Origin: Firmicutes bacterium CAG:345 | GTDB lineage: Bacteria; Bacillota_I; Bacilli_A; RFN20; CAG-288 | DNA: 24,738 nucleotides | Direction: 5' to 3' | Assembly: GCA_000433315.1 (NCBI GenBank) | Contig: FR893367.1 | Span: forward strand, 1 to 24,738 | Shown: piece by piece, positions 14,204 to 21,770 of the stretch | Layout: every line of letters begins with the position of its first letter | Numbering within the stretch: position 1 is the first letter of the stretch | Notes under the pieces: model-generated | What the model saw: the letters and a program-made list of their open reading frames with translations, nothing else | What the model was told of the DNA's origin: nothing | The model's database searches: none | Position numbers and translations under genes: made by a program

Positions 14204-14473
14204 ATGGAATTAACAAAAGAACAAATCGTTGAATTAGCCAAAACTTATGGTAAAGATGAACACGATACAGGTTCCGCTGCTGTTCAAGTTGCTATTCTTA
14301 CACACCGCATTAATAATTTAACTGCTCATCGTAAGACTAACATTCATGATGAATCTGCAAAACGTGGCTTAATGATTTTAGTCGGTAAACGTCGTAGATT
14401 CTTAAACTACATCGACAAAAAAGATCATGATGCTTATCTTGAACTCATCAAGAAACTCGGAATTCGTAAATAA
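14204..14473 (+). CDS. rpsO: 30S ribosomal protein S15
   Basis: Primary 16S rRNA-binding protein of the small-subunit platform. 89 residues, the standard length, with KEQIVELAKTYGKDEHDTGSAAVQVAILTHRINNLTAHRKTNIHDESAKRGLMILVGKRRRFLNYI, matching the family throughout, including the DTGSxxVQ and H-x-D-x-x-S-(R/K)-RGL rRNA-contact motifs. AGAGG precedes the ATG by seven bases. Monocistronic: its own promoter with a leader able to fold over the ribosome site, and a terminator two bases after the stop. Confidence 0.98.
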   Translation: MELTKEQIVELAKTYGKDEHDTGSAAVQVAILTHRINNLTAHRKTNIHDESAKRGLMILVGKRRRFLNYIDKKDHDAYLELIKKLGIRK

Positions 14474-14474
14474 T

Positions 14475-14499
14475 AACCTGGCCTTGCCGGGTTTTTTAT
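14475..14499 (+). terminator. Intrinsic terminator of rpsO
   Basis: Stem AACCTGGC/GCCGGGTT with one G-U pair and a 3-base loop, followed by TTTTTTATTT. Confidence 0.88.
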
Positions 14500-14522
14500 T
14501 TTGAATAGGACCTTAAATTCAA

Positions 14523-14549
14523 TTGACATTAAAAGGTTATTATTATAAT
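14523..14549 (+). promoter_or_regulatory. Promoter of HMA protein-gpmA unit
   Basis: TTGACA (14523-14528) and TATAAT (14544-14549), both perfect, but with a short 15-bp spacer. The predicted start is only about 14 bases upstream of the ATG, just at the AAGGA ribosome site. Confidence 0.65.
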
Positions 14550-14569
14550 ATTTTTAAGGATGGTGAAAA

Positions 14570-14833
14570 ATGAAAAAAATAATTCTTGGCATCGATGGAA
14601 TGAAATGTGGAATGTGCGAATCTCATGTCAATGATAAATGTCGCAAATTTTCATTTGTAAAAAAAGTAAAATCATCACATGTCCAAAATAAGACTGAAAT
14701 TATCGCAGATGATGATGCAGATTTAGATGCTCTTGTCGCTGCAATAGAAGAAGACGGATATCGTGTTACTGATAAGTCCATTGAAAATTATGACAAGAAA
14801 GTTTTTTTCTCCTTTCTAAAAAAGAAAAACTAA
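14570..14833 (+). CDS. Heavy-metal-associated (HMA) domain protein, CopZ-like
   Basis: An 87-residue cytosolic protein with the ferredoxin-like HMA fold: ILGIDGMKCGMCESHVND holds the metal-binding G-M-x-C-x-x-C (Cys at residues 13 and 16), followed by the typical second half ending EEDGYRVTD. Family members carry Cu(I), or other soft metals, to P-type ATPases or repressors. No copper ATPase or CsoR lies nearby, and it shares a promoter with gpmA 13 bp downstream, so the physiological link to copper is uncertain. The last 15 residues (basic, Phe-rich: KKVFFSFLKKKN) extend past the usual domain end. Confidence 0.85.
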   Translation: MKKIILGIDGMKCGMCESHVNDKCRKFSFVKKVKSSHVQNKTEIIADDDADLDALVAAIEEDGYRVTDKSIENYDKKVFFSFLKKKN

Positions 14834-14846
14834 TAGGAGGTTAACA

Positions 14847-15596
14847 ATGTATCAATTAGTTTTATTACGTCACGGTGAAAGTGTTTGGAACAAAGAAAAC
14901 CTTTTCACTGGTTGGACAGATGTCGATCTTTCCGAAACCGGTAAAAAAGAAGCTTATAACGCTGGTGTCGAATTAAAAAAAGATGGATATTCCTTTGATG
15001 TTTGCTTCACTTCGTATTTAAAAAGAGCTATTCACACTTTAAATCTTTGCCTTGAAGCTATGGATGAAGAATATCTTCCTGTTACAAAAGCTTGGCAATT
15101 AAATGAAAGACATTATGGTGCTCTTCAAGGATTAAATAAAGCTGAAACAGCTGAAAAATACGGCAATGATCAAGTCAAACTTTGGAGAAGAAGTTATGAT
15201 GTTATGCCACCTGCTCTTGAACCGACAGATGCTAGATGCCCTCATAATCAACCAGCTTACAAGAACGTTGATAAGAGTGTTCTCCCTTATACTGAAAGTT
15301 TAAAAGAAACTGTTGCTCGTGTTGTTCCATATTTTGAAGAACAAATCAAACCACAACTTTTACAAGGTAAAAAGGTTCTCGTTACAGCTCATGGTAATTC
15401 ATTACGTGCTTTAGTTAAGTACCTTGAAAATATGACAAATGAAGAAATTGTTGAACTCAATATTCCTACAGGTGTCCCACTTGCTTATACATTCGATGAA
15501 AACTTCAACATTGTCGAAAAGAAATACCTTGGTGATCAAGAAGCAATAAAGAATAAAATGCAAAGTGTTGCTAACCAAGGCAAAGCAAAAAAATAA
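14847..15596 (+). CDS. gpmA: 2,3-bisphosphoglycerate-dependent phosphoglycerate mutase
   Basis: Interconverts 3- and 2-phosphoglycerate in glycolysis using a phospho-His intermediate. 249 residues, the usual dPGM length. LLRHGES with the catalytic His at residue 9, NLFTGWTDVDLSETG, TSYLKRAIHT, ERHYGALQGLNK with the acid/base Glu, and the second active-site His in VTAHGNSLRALVKYLE. The C-terminal lid region ends in LGDQEAIKNKMQSVANQGKAKK. Very strong AGGAGG ribosome site. Codon use is cleaner and GC-richer than in neighbours, as expected for a highly expressed glycolytic enzyme. Co-transcribed with the HMA protein; ends at an intrinsic terminator. Confidence 0.97.
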   Translation: MYQLVLLRHGESVWNKENLFTGWTDVDLSETGKKEAYNAGVELKKDGYSFDVCFTSYLKRAIHTLNLCLEAMDEEYLPVTKAWQLNERHYGALQGLNKAETAEKYGNDQVKLWRRSYDVMPPALEPTDARCPHNQPAYKNVDKSVLPYTESLKETVARVVPYFEEQIKPQLLQGKKVLVTAHGNSLRALVKYLENMTNEEIVELNIPTGVPLAYTFDENFNIVEKKYLGDQEAIKNKMQSVANQGKAKK

Positions 15597-15621
15597 ATTA
15601 AACTTAAATCTAAATAATTTG

Positions 15622-15649
15622 ACCGCTTATTAATTTAAGCGGTTTTTTA
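15622..15649 (+). terminator. Intrinsic terminator of gpmA
   Basis: Stem ACCGCTTA/TAAGCGGT with a 6-base loop, followed by a T6 run. Confidence 0.9.
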
Positions 15650-15689
15650 ATATAGAGAAACATATCTTTTTTAAAAAGAAAATTTGCTC

Positions 15690-15695
15690 TATAAT
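15690..15695 (+). promoter_or_regulatory. -10 box giving a probable leaderless transcript
   Basis: Perfect TATAAT ends seven bases before the ATG at 15703. No Shine-Dalgarno, and no clear -35. Confidence 0.45.
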
Positions 15696-15702
15696 AATAA
15701 AT

Positions 15703-16665
15703 ATGAAAGAAAACGAAAACAAACATATTTTTGCAAACACATCACAAAATTCCAAAAGCTATTCTCTAAAAGATCTATTTTCATCGCGAAAAAAATATTA
15801 TATTCTTTGTTTAACACTTTTGGTAATTTCTGGAACATGTCTCGGTATTAATTTTTCATTAAAGAATTCAGGAAAAAAATACTCAGATTATTCAAACTTT
15901 TTTGTTAATGATATCAAATCACAATTTAATATTTCTGAAAGTTCCCAAAATGATGAAGGAATAATCGAAAACGATTATTATGTATATTATTATCGTGATA
16001 CATGTTCAGCATGCCAGGATATTTCTCCTACAATTTTTAATTACTTAGATAAAATTGCTTCTTTTGCTGATCCAATTATAATGTACTTATTAAATACCGA
16101 TAATGTATATTCAAATTATCAATTTGGAAGTGATTTTTCATCAGCAGAAGCCTATAAAAATAGTCTGATAAATATTTCAAGTGAGGATGAAATAATTTCT
16201 TTCTTCCAAAAAAATACAATAGTTACCCCTATGTTATTTCATATTTCAAATACCAAAATTGCAAATGTATATTTAGGAACCGAGGAAATTACTTCTGTAT
16301 TAAGTCTTAATGATTATTCTCAATATCAAACCATCGATAAAGTAACGGAACAACTAAATCAAACAAGTGAGCATTATTATATTTATTATTATGATAATTT
16401 AACCGAATCGAGAAAATATAAAGAACAGATTTTAAATTTTGTTAGTCAAAATAGCAATTCTATAAATTTATATTTTGCCAACGCTGAAATTTTAGGTATC
16501 ATCGACAAATCAATTGACAAAGATTTCAACAAGGGACAAACTTCAAGTGTTTCATTGCGCGTATCTTCGCTTCCTTATCTAATAGAAGTTGAAAGAAAAA
16601 CAGCGGTGAATTCATATATCGGCTTTGATGAAATTTCTCAAATTTTAGGTATAAATAATGAATAA
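15703..16665 (+). CDS. Membrane-anchored tandem thioredoxin-like protein
   Basis: A 320-residue protein with a basic N-terminal tail, one membrane helix (about residues 32-52) and an extracellular remainder. YYVYYYRDTCSACQDISP contains a C-S-A-C redox motif (C101, C104) in thioredoxin-fold context (strand, CxxC, helix). About 125 residues later YYIYYYDNLTESRKYKEQ repeats the same strand-helix start but without Cys, so the protein looks like two thioredoxin-like domains of which only the first is redox-active. Functions in family: thiol-disulfide exchange or bacteriocin-accessory-like (PedC/BrcD) roles. It overlaps the next gene, a flavoprotein, by 8 bp and is probably co-transcribed with it. 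Confidence 0.7.
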   Translation: MKENENKHIFANTSQNSKSYSLKDLFSSRKKYYILCLTLLVISGTCLGINFSLKNSGKKYSDYSNFFVNDIKSQFNISESSQNDEGIIENDYYVYYYRDTCSACQDISPTIFNYLDKIASFADPIIMYLLNTDNVYSNYQFGSDFSSAEAYKNSLINISSEDEIISFFQKNTIVTPMLFHISNTKIANVYLGTEEITSVLSLNDYSQYQTIDKVTEQLNQTSEHYYIYYYDNLTESRKYKEQILNFVSQNSNSINLYFANAEILGIIDKSIDKDFNKGQTSSVSLRVSSLPYLIEVERKTAVNSYIGFDEISQILGINNE

Positions 16666-17725
16666 AGTTGTCATTATCGGAAGCGGATGTTCTGGTCTTG
16701 CCGCTTGTTATTCACTTTCCAAAAACAAAAATAATAAAATAACCTTAATAACCGCTGATGATTCTTTAGGAAAAAAATATCTTGTCACCGGAAATGGCAG
16801 ATGCAATATTGGAAATATAAATGCTTTTAATAAAAATTACAATTGCTACATCTCCAATAATAATTTCATCCCGTCTTTTTTTAATGAAGAAGACCAAAAT
16901 AATTATTATTCTTATTTAAAAGAAGCAGGCATTGATCTTTTTTGTGATGATGAAAATCGTCTTTACCCTTTTTCATTTACCTCATCTAACGTAAAAAAAC
17001 AATTAACCGATATCGTTATCAATAAAATAGATTACATTCTAAACAAAAAAGTGATAAAAATTGATTCAAATAAAAAATATATTTTCTTAGATGATAATAC
17101 AACCATTGATTACGACTATCTTGTAATTGCTTGCGGAGGCCTTTCTTCTTATAATTTTAATAATTTATTTGAAAATTTAAATATAAAATCCCACCCTTTC
17201 ATTCCAGCTTTAACTTCTATAATTCCAAATTTTACTTGGCCGAAAAGAATTATCGGACAAAAAGTTAAAGGGCTGCTAAAAATTAATGTTAATGGAAAAG
17301 AATATCAAGAATCCGGTGAATTTTTATTTAAAGAAAAAGAACTTTCTGGAATAATGATATTCAATTCTTCGTTGCTTATCAAAGAAAATCAAGAAATAGA
17401 AATAAATCTAGCTAAATATAAATCTTTCTCTGCTAACTATAATAATTATCTTTCTTATTTGCCATTAAAAGTTGCTGAAGAAGCGGATGAGCTCCCATTA
17501 AAAAATGGCATTTTAAGATTTAAAGCAAAAGTAGCAACAAATTCCAAAAATTCACAAGTGTTAAAAGGTGGAATAGATTTATCCGAAATAAAATTAACTA
17601 ATATGTCCCTAATAAATAATAAAAATATCTTTATCATCGGCGAAGCTTTAGATTTCACTGGTCTATGTGGCGGATATAATATTATGGCAGCAATAATAGA
17701 AGGATTGAGAGTTTCTATAGATTAA
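16658..17725 (+). CDS. HI0933/BaiN-family FAD-dependent oxidoreductase
   Basis: A 355-residue flavoprotein of the YhiN/HI0933/BaiN group. Rossmann FAD site VVIIGSGCSGLAA (residues 4-16), family motif GKKYLVTGNGRCNIGN (typical GKKLLISGGGRCN), ACGGLSSYN in the middle, and the C-terminal FAD-binding GEALDFTGLCGGYNIMAAIIEG (typical GE.LDVDGxTGGYNLQ.A..SG). Substrates are unknown for most members; one clade (BaiN) acts on bile-acid intermediates, but that cannot be inferred here. It is somewhat shorter than the usual 390-420, the middle domain being reduced. It follows the thioredoxin-like gene with overlapping codons, so a thiol or flavin redox pair is conceivable. Confidence 0.85.
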   Translation: MNKVVIIGSGCSGLAACYSLSKNKNNKITLITADDSLGKKYLVTGNGRCNIGNINAFNKNYNCYISNNNFIPSFFNEEDQNNYYSYLKEAGIDLFCDDENRLYPFSFTSSNVKKQLTDIVINKIDYILNKKVIKIDSNKKYIFLDDNTTIDYDYLVIACGGLSSYNFNNLFENLNIKSHPFIPALTSIIPNFTWPKRIIGQKVKGLLKINVNGKEYQESGEFLFKEKELSGIMIFNSSLLIKENQEIEINLAKYKSFSANYNNYLSYLPLKVAEEADELPLKNGILRFKAKVATNSKNSQVLKGGIDLSEIKLTNMSLINNKNIFIIGEALDFTGLCGGYNIMAAIIEGLRVSID

Positions 17726-17744
17726 AGCATAATTATGCTATAAT
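17726..17744 (+). promoter_or_regulatory. nadE promoter with perfect operator-like palindrome
   Basis: AGCATAATTATGCT (17726-17739) is a perfect 14-bp palindrome directly after the upstream stop codon. Its right end overlaps the extended -10 TGCTATAAT (17736-17744). A GAGG ribosome site at 17751-17754 precedes the nadE ATG by seven bases. Confidence 0.6.
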
Positions 17745-17761
17745 AATGTTGAGGTATTAAT

Positions 17762-19921
17762 ATGTCAAAAAAAGTTCTTATAAAACCTATCACAATATTA
17801 AGAGATACAAACAAGATTTCCGAAATATGTTTTAAAGAAAATCAACCAATATACATAACAAAAAACGGTGAAAATCATTTAGTTATTATGTCTGATGATA
17901 CCTTTAACAACATATTATCTAAAGATAATGAAGCAGCTAAAATAACATATACAGCTTCAAATAATTTAATTGCTGAAAATAAAAATCCTAATCCGTTATC
18001 AATCCCCAATAATACTTCTGACAATTATGGATTTACCAGGATTGGTTTACATGTTTTCGAAGAATCAATTGCAGATATAAAAAAGAATACCGAATCTATT
18101 ATTGAAGAAATAAAAAATGGTATAAAAAACAAAGAAAAAATAATAGTATTTCCCGAACTATGTTTAACTTCTTATACATGTGGAGATATCTTCTATCAAG
18201 AACTTCTTTTACAGAATATAGATTCTGCTCTTTTAAAAATAGCTGAAGAATTCAAGCATCAAAAAAGATTAATAATAATCGGTACTCCATATCGAATAAA
18301 AGGAAAGCTATATAATGTCGCAGCAGTCATCAACAAAGGACATATTTTAGCTCTAATACCAAAAACATATTTGCCAAATTATCATGAATTTTATGAAAAA
18401 AGGCAATTTACTTCAGGAAGAGATTTAAATACTTTAATTCCAATAGGAAAAGATTTAGTTCGAGTATCCAAAAATATCATTTTTACATCAACAACCACTT
18501 CAAGCATTTCTGTCGGTATTGAAATTTGTGAAGATTTATGGTCAGCTAATCCACCATCGACAAAACTCGCTCTTAATGGTGCTACAATTATTTGCAACCT
18601 ATCAGCATCTAATGAATTAGTTGGTAAAAACACTTATAGAAAAGAATTAGTCAATTCTACATCTGCGAGATTAAATTGTATTTATGCCTATGTTTCAGCA
18701 GGAAACGGAGAAAGCACACAAGATGTAGTTTATTCTGGGTCAGCTTTAATTTCAGAAAATGGAGCATTACTGAAAGAAAAAGAATTATATCAAAATGGTT
18801 CAATCTATTCTGATGTCGATACAGAAAAAATAATAAAGGAAAGACACTTTAATACATCATTTGAAACAGAAAACGAATATGAAAATATTCCCGTTGAAAT
18901 CGATGATGAAGATTTAATCGAAAGATACTTTTCACCTCATCCATTTCTTCCTAGATCCGACTCAGCTTTGCAAGAAATACTTGATATCCAAATAAATAGT
19001 TTAATAAGAAGAATAAAACAAATTAACTGCAAAGCAGTAATCGGAGTAAGTGGTGGCCTAGATTCTACTTTAGCTTTAATTGTTTCAGTTGAAGCGATGA
19101 AAAAGTTAAATAGACCAACAACCGATGTTTATTCAATTTTACTTCCAGCATTTGGAACAAGTTCAAGAACAAAAAGCAACGCTCAAGTTTTAGCCGAATC
19201 TTTAAATACTACAGTTGAAATCATCGATATCAAAGACTCTGTAACAAAACATTTACAAGATTTAAATCATCCTCTAAACTTAATGGATACAGCCTATGAA
19301 AATGCCCAAGCTCGTGAAAGAACCCAGGTATTGATGGATAAAGCCAATATGGCAAACGGAATTGTCATCGGTACAGGAGATTTATCTGAATCTTGTCTAG
19401 GATGGTCAACTTATAATGGTGACCATATGTCCAATTACGCTGTAAATGTTTCAGTTCCTAAAACTCTTGTTATCGACATAATTAGATATTATGCCAAAAT
19501 ACACGAAGAGCTCTATAATGTTTTAAAAGACATAATAGATACTCCTGTTTCCCCGGAACTTCTTCCGACAACTAAAGATGGAAAAATAGCTCAAAAAACA
19601 GAAGATTTAATCGGTCCTTATGAACTTCATGATTTCTTTATTTTCCACTATTTAAGAAATTATTTTTCACCAAAGAAAATATTTAGATTAGCAAATATTG
19701 CCTTTAAAGATAAATATGAGCCAACAATTATATTGAAATGGGAAAAAGCATTTTTCAAAAGATTTTTCGCAATGCAATTCAAAAGAACTTGCATTCCTGA
19801 CGGTCCAAAAATCGGTTCGGTTTCCATATCCCCTCGCGGAGATTTAAGAATGCCAACCGATGCATCTTCAAAAATGTTTCTTGAGGAATTAAACGAAATC
19901 GAAAAGAATTTAACCGAATAA
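17762..19921 (+). CDS. nadE: Glutamine-dependent NAD+ synthetase with N-terminal Phd/YefM-like extension
   Basis: Makes NAD+ from deamido-NAD+, ATP and glutamine-derived ammonia. 719 residues in three parts. (1) About 1-52: IKPITILRDTNKISEI, then QPIYITKNGENHLVIMSDDTF, which strongly resembles the Phd/YefM antitoxin fold (consensus I-x-P-x-x-x-L-R..., P-V-x-I-T-K-N-G, V-x-x-x-x-x-x-Y/F). (2) An Asn/Pro-rich linker, about 53-88. (3) From about 89 the usual nitrilase-type glutaminase with the triad Glu (VFPELCLTSYT), Lys (IPKTYLPNYHEFYE) and Cys (GIEICEDLW), then the synthetase with PP-loop SGGLDST (430-436) and GTGDLSESCLGWSTYNGDHMSNY. Parts without the extension have the normal length of about 630. 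No internal start exists between the extension and the glutaminase, so the fusion is real. Confidence 0.93.
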   Translation: MSKKVLIKPITILRDTNKISEICFKENQPIYITKNGENHLVIMSDDTFNNILSKDNEAAKITYTASNNLIAENKNPNPLSIPNNTSDNYGFTRIGLHVFEESIADIKKNTESIIEEIKNGIKNKEKIIVFPELCLTSYTCGDIFYQELLLQNIDSALLKIAEEFKHQKRLIIIGTPYRIKGKLYNVAAVINKGHILALIPKTYLPNYHEFYEKRQFTSGRDLNTLIPIGKDLVRVSKNIIFTSTTTSSISVGIEICEDLWSANPPSTKLALNGATIICNLSASNELVGKNTYRKELVNSTSARLNCIYAYVSAGNGESTQDVVYSGSALISENGALLKEKELYQNGSIYSDVDTEKIIKERHFNTSFETENEYENIPVEIDDEDLIERYFSPHPFLPRSDSALQEILDIQINSLIRRIKQINCKAVIGVSGGLDSTLALIVSVEAMKKLNRPTTDVYSILLPAFGTSSRTKSNAQVLAESLNTTVEIIDIKDSVTKHLQDLNHPLNLMDTAYENAQARERTQVLMDKANMANGIVIGTGDLSESCLGWSTYNGDHMSNYAVNVSVPKTLVIDIIRYYAKIHEELYNVLKDIIDTPVSPELLPTTKDGKIAQKTEDLIGPYELHDFFIFHYLRNYFSPKKIFRLANIAFKDKYEPTIILKWEKAFFKRFFAMQFKRTCIPDGPKIGSVSISPRGDLRMPTDASSKMFLEELNEIEKNLTE

Positions 19922-19951
19922 AAAGACTGAGTTCTACTCCCAGTCTTTTTT
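19921..19951. terminator. Terminator between nadE and asnA, probably bidirectional
   Basis: Stem AAAAGACTG/CAGTCTTTT around a 10-12 base loop, followed by T's on the plus strand (TTTTTTGTTTTT) and by a T5 run on the minus strand. It serves convergent nadE and asnA. Confidence 0.8.
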
Positions 19952-19984
19952 GTTTTTGATTGAATACAAGCAACTTTAAATCAA

Positions 19985-20989
19985 TTATAAAAGATGTACG
20001 TTATGTTTTAAGCAATAAGCAATATGTTCATCACTCCAATATGAAGCTTGAACTTCTCCGATATGTGCTTTCTTTAACATGAACATACATATTCTCGATT
20101 GCCCAATTCCACCACCTATAGATAATGGTAATTTATTTTCTAAAATTGCTCTATGGAAAGGATAATCTTTCTTATATTCCTCATGTTTAATATTTAATTG
20201 CTTTTCCATACTCAAAGCATCAACTCTTATTCCCATACTAGAAATTTCAAAAGCAGAATTTAAAACTTCATTATAAACAATTATATCTCCATTTAAATTC
20301 CAATCATCATAATCTGCTGCTCTTACATCATGAGGATAACCATTTTTCAAATTACCTCCTATGTGTTCTAAAAATACAGCACCATATTCTTTAGCGACAA
20401 CATTTTCTCTTTCCTTTGGAGTTAAAGCAGGATACTTATCTTCCAATTCTTCCGATGAAACAAATTTGATTCTTTCTGGTAATTTTATTTTCAATTCTGG
20501 ATATGTCTCATTGACAAATTCCGATGTTTTTAATAAAGCACTATAAATTTGTTCAACAACATTCATTAAGTATTCTTCATTTCTTTCATCAGAAGTTATT
20601 CTTTTTTCCCAATCCCATTGATCAACATATAATGAATGAATACAATCTAACTCTTCAAAAGGTCGTATTGCATTCATATCTGTATATATACCTTCAAAAT
20701 TATATTTAGCTAAACTATATCTTTTCCACTTTGCTAAAGATTGCACTACTTCCAATTTCTTTTGATCTTCTTGGCATAGAAAAGAAACAGCTTTTTCTAC
20801 TCCACTTAAATTATCATTTAAACCAGTTTCAGGATCAACAAATAAAGGAGCTGAAACACGGACTAAATTTAAAGCGCTGCTCAATTCTTTTTCAAAAGTA
20901 TCTTTAACTAATTTAATAGCTTTCTGTGTCTCATTTAAAGTTAATATACTTTCATACTTTTCCGGTAAAACGTTTTTCATTTTAATCAT
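19985..20989 (-). CDS. asnA: Aspartate-ammonia ligase (asparagine synthetase A)
   Basis: Forms asparagine from aspartate, ammonia and ATP (AMP-forming). 334 residues, close to the usual 330. It has the class II aaRS-like fold of AsnA: LVRVSAPLFVDPETGLNDNLSGVEKAVSF near the N-terminus, AKYNFEGIYTDMNAIRPFEELDCIHSLYVDQWDWEKRI, and the motif-3-like LPLSIGGGIGQSRICMFMLKKAHIGEVQASYW at the C-terminus. The ATG at 20989 overlaps the last codons of the XRE gene (ATGATTAA), preceded by AAGAAAAG; the ATG at 20980 is an alternative start. Co-transcribed with the membrane-bound XRE regulator upstream. Confidence 0.96.
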   Translation of the reverse strand: MIKMKNVLPEKYESILTLNETQKAIKLVKDTFEKELSSALNLVRVSAPLFVDPETGLNDNLSGVEKAVSFLCQEDQKKLEVVQSLAKWKRYSLAKYNFEGIYTDMNAIRPFEELDCIHSLYVDQWDWEKRITSDERNEEYLMNVVEQIYSALLKTSEFVNETYPELKIKLPERIKFVSSEELEDKYPALTPKERENVVAKEYGAVFLEHIGGNLKNGYPHDVRAADYDDWNLNGDIIVYNEVLNSAFEISSMGIRVDALSMEKQLNIKHEEYKKDYPFHRAILENKLPLSIGGGIGQSRICMFMLKKAHIGEVQASYWSDEHIAYCLKHNVHLL

Positions 20990-21542
20990 CTTTTCTTAAT
21001 AAAATACTAATTCCCTTAGCTAAAACATAATAAGCTGGAATTGTTAAAAATATAATCCACAAAGGATGCCAAAGCTCTAATGAAAATCCAAAAAATAAAT
21101 AAACAACTACTAATAAAATTGGATAGCAAAAATATTTGGCACTTTTGCTAACTATGCATTTTCCGATAGAAGCAACAACAGGAATCAATAAAAATAATAA
21201 CCAAGCTGGATGCCACAAATTATAACCAAATCCCAACCAAAGAAAAGCTGTTACACATAATAACGAAAAAAACGAAGTTGTTAACCACATAATAAAATCA
21301 TTTTTCTTTTTGTTGTTTTTATTTTTAGAAGGCTTTTTATCATCCTTGACTTTTAATTCCGCTTCATCACAATGATACACCTTAGCTATTTTTTCTATTT
21401 CATCAGATGAAGGAGTTTTCTCACCTATTTCCCATAAAAAAAGCGTATCTTTATTAACACCAATTAAATTCGCCGCTTCTTCTTGCGTATAATTCATTTT
21501 TCGACGAAGTGCAATAAGTCTATCTGCTAAATTAAAATTCAT
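20982..21542 (-). CDS. XRE-family regulator with C-terminal membrane domain
   Basis: A 186-residue protein. Residues about 5-60 are a lambda-repressor-like HTH (LADRLIALRRKMNYTQEEAANLIGVNKDTLFLWEIGEKTPSSDEIEKIAKVY). A Lys/Asn-rich linker (KPSKNKNNKKKND) follows, then four hydrophobic segments built as two repeats, each with a LWHPxWLxFLxIP-type motif (NLWHPAWLLFLLIP and ELWHPLWIIFLTIP). So a membrane-tethered DNA-binding protein, possibly sensing a membrane state. The start at 21542 has AGAGG ten bases upstream and begins MNFNLADRL; the ATG at 21575 lacks a ribosome site. First gene of an operon with asnA, which overlaps its stop codon. Confidence 0.85.
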   Translation of the reverse strand: MNFNLADRLIALRRKMNYTQEEAANLIGVNKDTLFLWEIGEKTPSSDEIEKIAKVYHCDEAELKVKDDKKPSKNKNNKKKNDFIMWLTTSFFSLLCVTAFLWLGFGYNLWHPAWLLFLLIPVVASIGKCIVSKSAKYFCYPILLVVVYLFFGFSLELWHPLWIIFLTIPAYYVLAKGISILLRKDD

Positions 21543-21562
21543 AACAATATTTCCTCTTAAAT

Positions 21563-21600
21563 ATTTTACGGACAAATGATATAAAGTTCAATTAAACTTT
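21563..21600 (-). promoter_or_regulatory. XRE-asnA promoter with palindrome over the -35
   Basis: On the minus strand TTGAAC (21591-21586), a 17-bp spacer and TAAAAT (21568-21563). The -35 lies within the near-palindrome AAAGTTTAATTGAACTTT (21600-21583, one mismatched pair), a plausible binding site for the XRE protein encoded just downstream. Confidence 0.55.
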
Positions 21601-21612
21601 AAAAATCTATAT

Positions 21613-21770
21613 AAAAAAAGTACTAATCGTCCGTTTCGACACCTATAAACTACCTGCTCGTGTTCCCACAAGCAATACCCAACCAACGATTTCTTCACCC
21701 ATAGGATTATTCCTAACGGCTTAAGGTTCGCTACACTTGGCGGCAAATATGTGACTAGACTTTCACTAGT
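21613..21770 (-). ncRNA. Structured non-coding RNA candidate, family not assigned
   Basis: This protein-free stretch is clearly GC-richer than its flanks and folds well when read on the minus strand. Hairpin ACTAG/CTAGT with 7-base loop (21754-21770). Hairpin TGCTTGTG-GGAA-CACGAGCA, eight pairs on a GNRA tetraloop (21655-21674). This hairpin is enclosed by CCTAT/ATAGG (21701-21705 with 21642-21646) and then CCGTT/AACGG (21715-21719 with 21631-21635). A run of seven T's (21619-21613) ends it. It lies 3' of tRNA-Pro and its terminator and 5' of the XRE-asnA promoter. I do not see T-box, SRP, RNase P or tmRNA signatures. Size and rod shape would suit 6S RNA, but I cannot confirm that. The strand is inferred from the T run and GNRA loop. 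Confidence 0.5.

Noticed and set aside
21643..21702. 19-codon ORF (MGEEIVGWVLLVGTRAGSL) on the minus strand inside the structured RNA region
   Set aside because: No proper ribosome site and its bases are taken up by strong RNA helices; probably chance, although a short peptide cannot be excluded.
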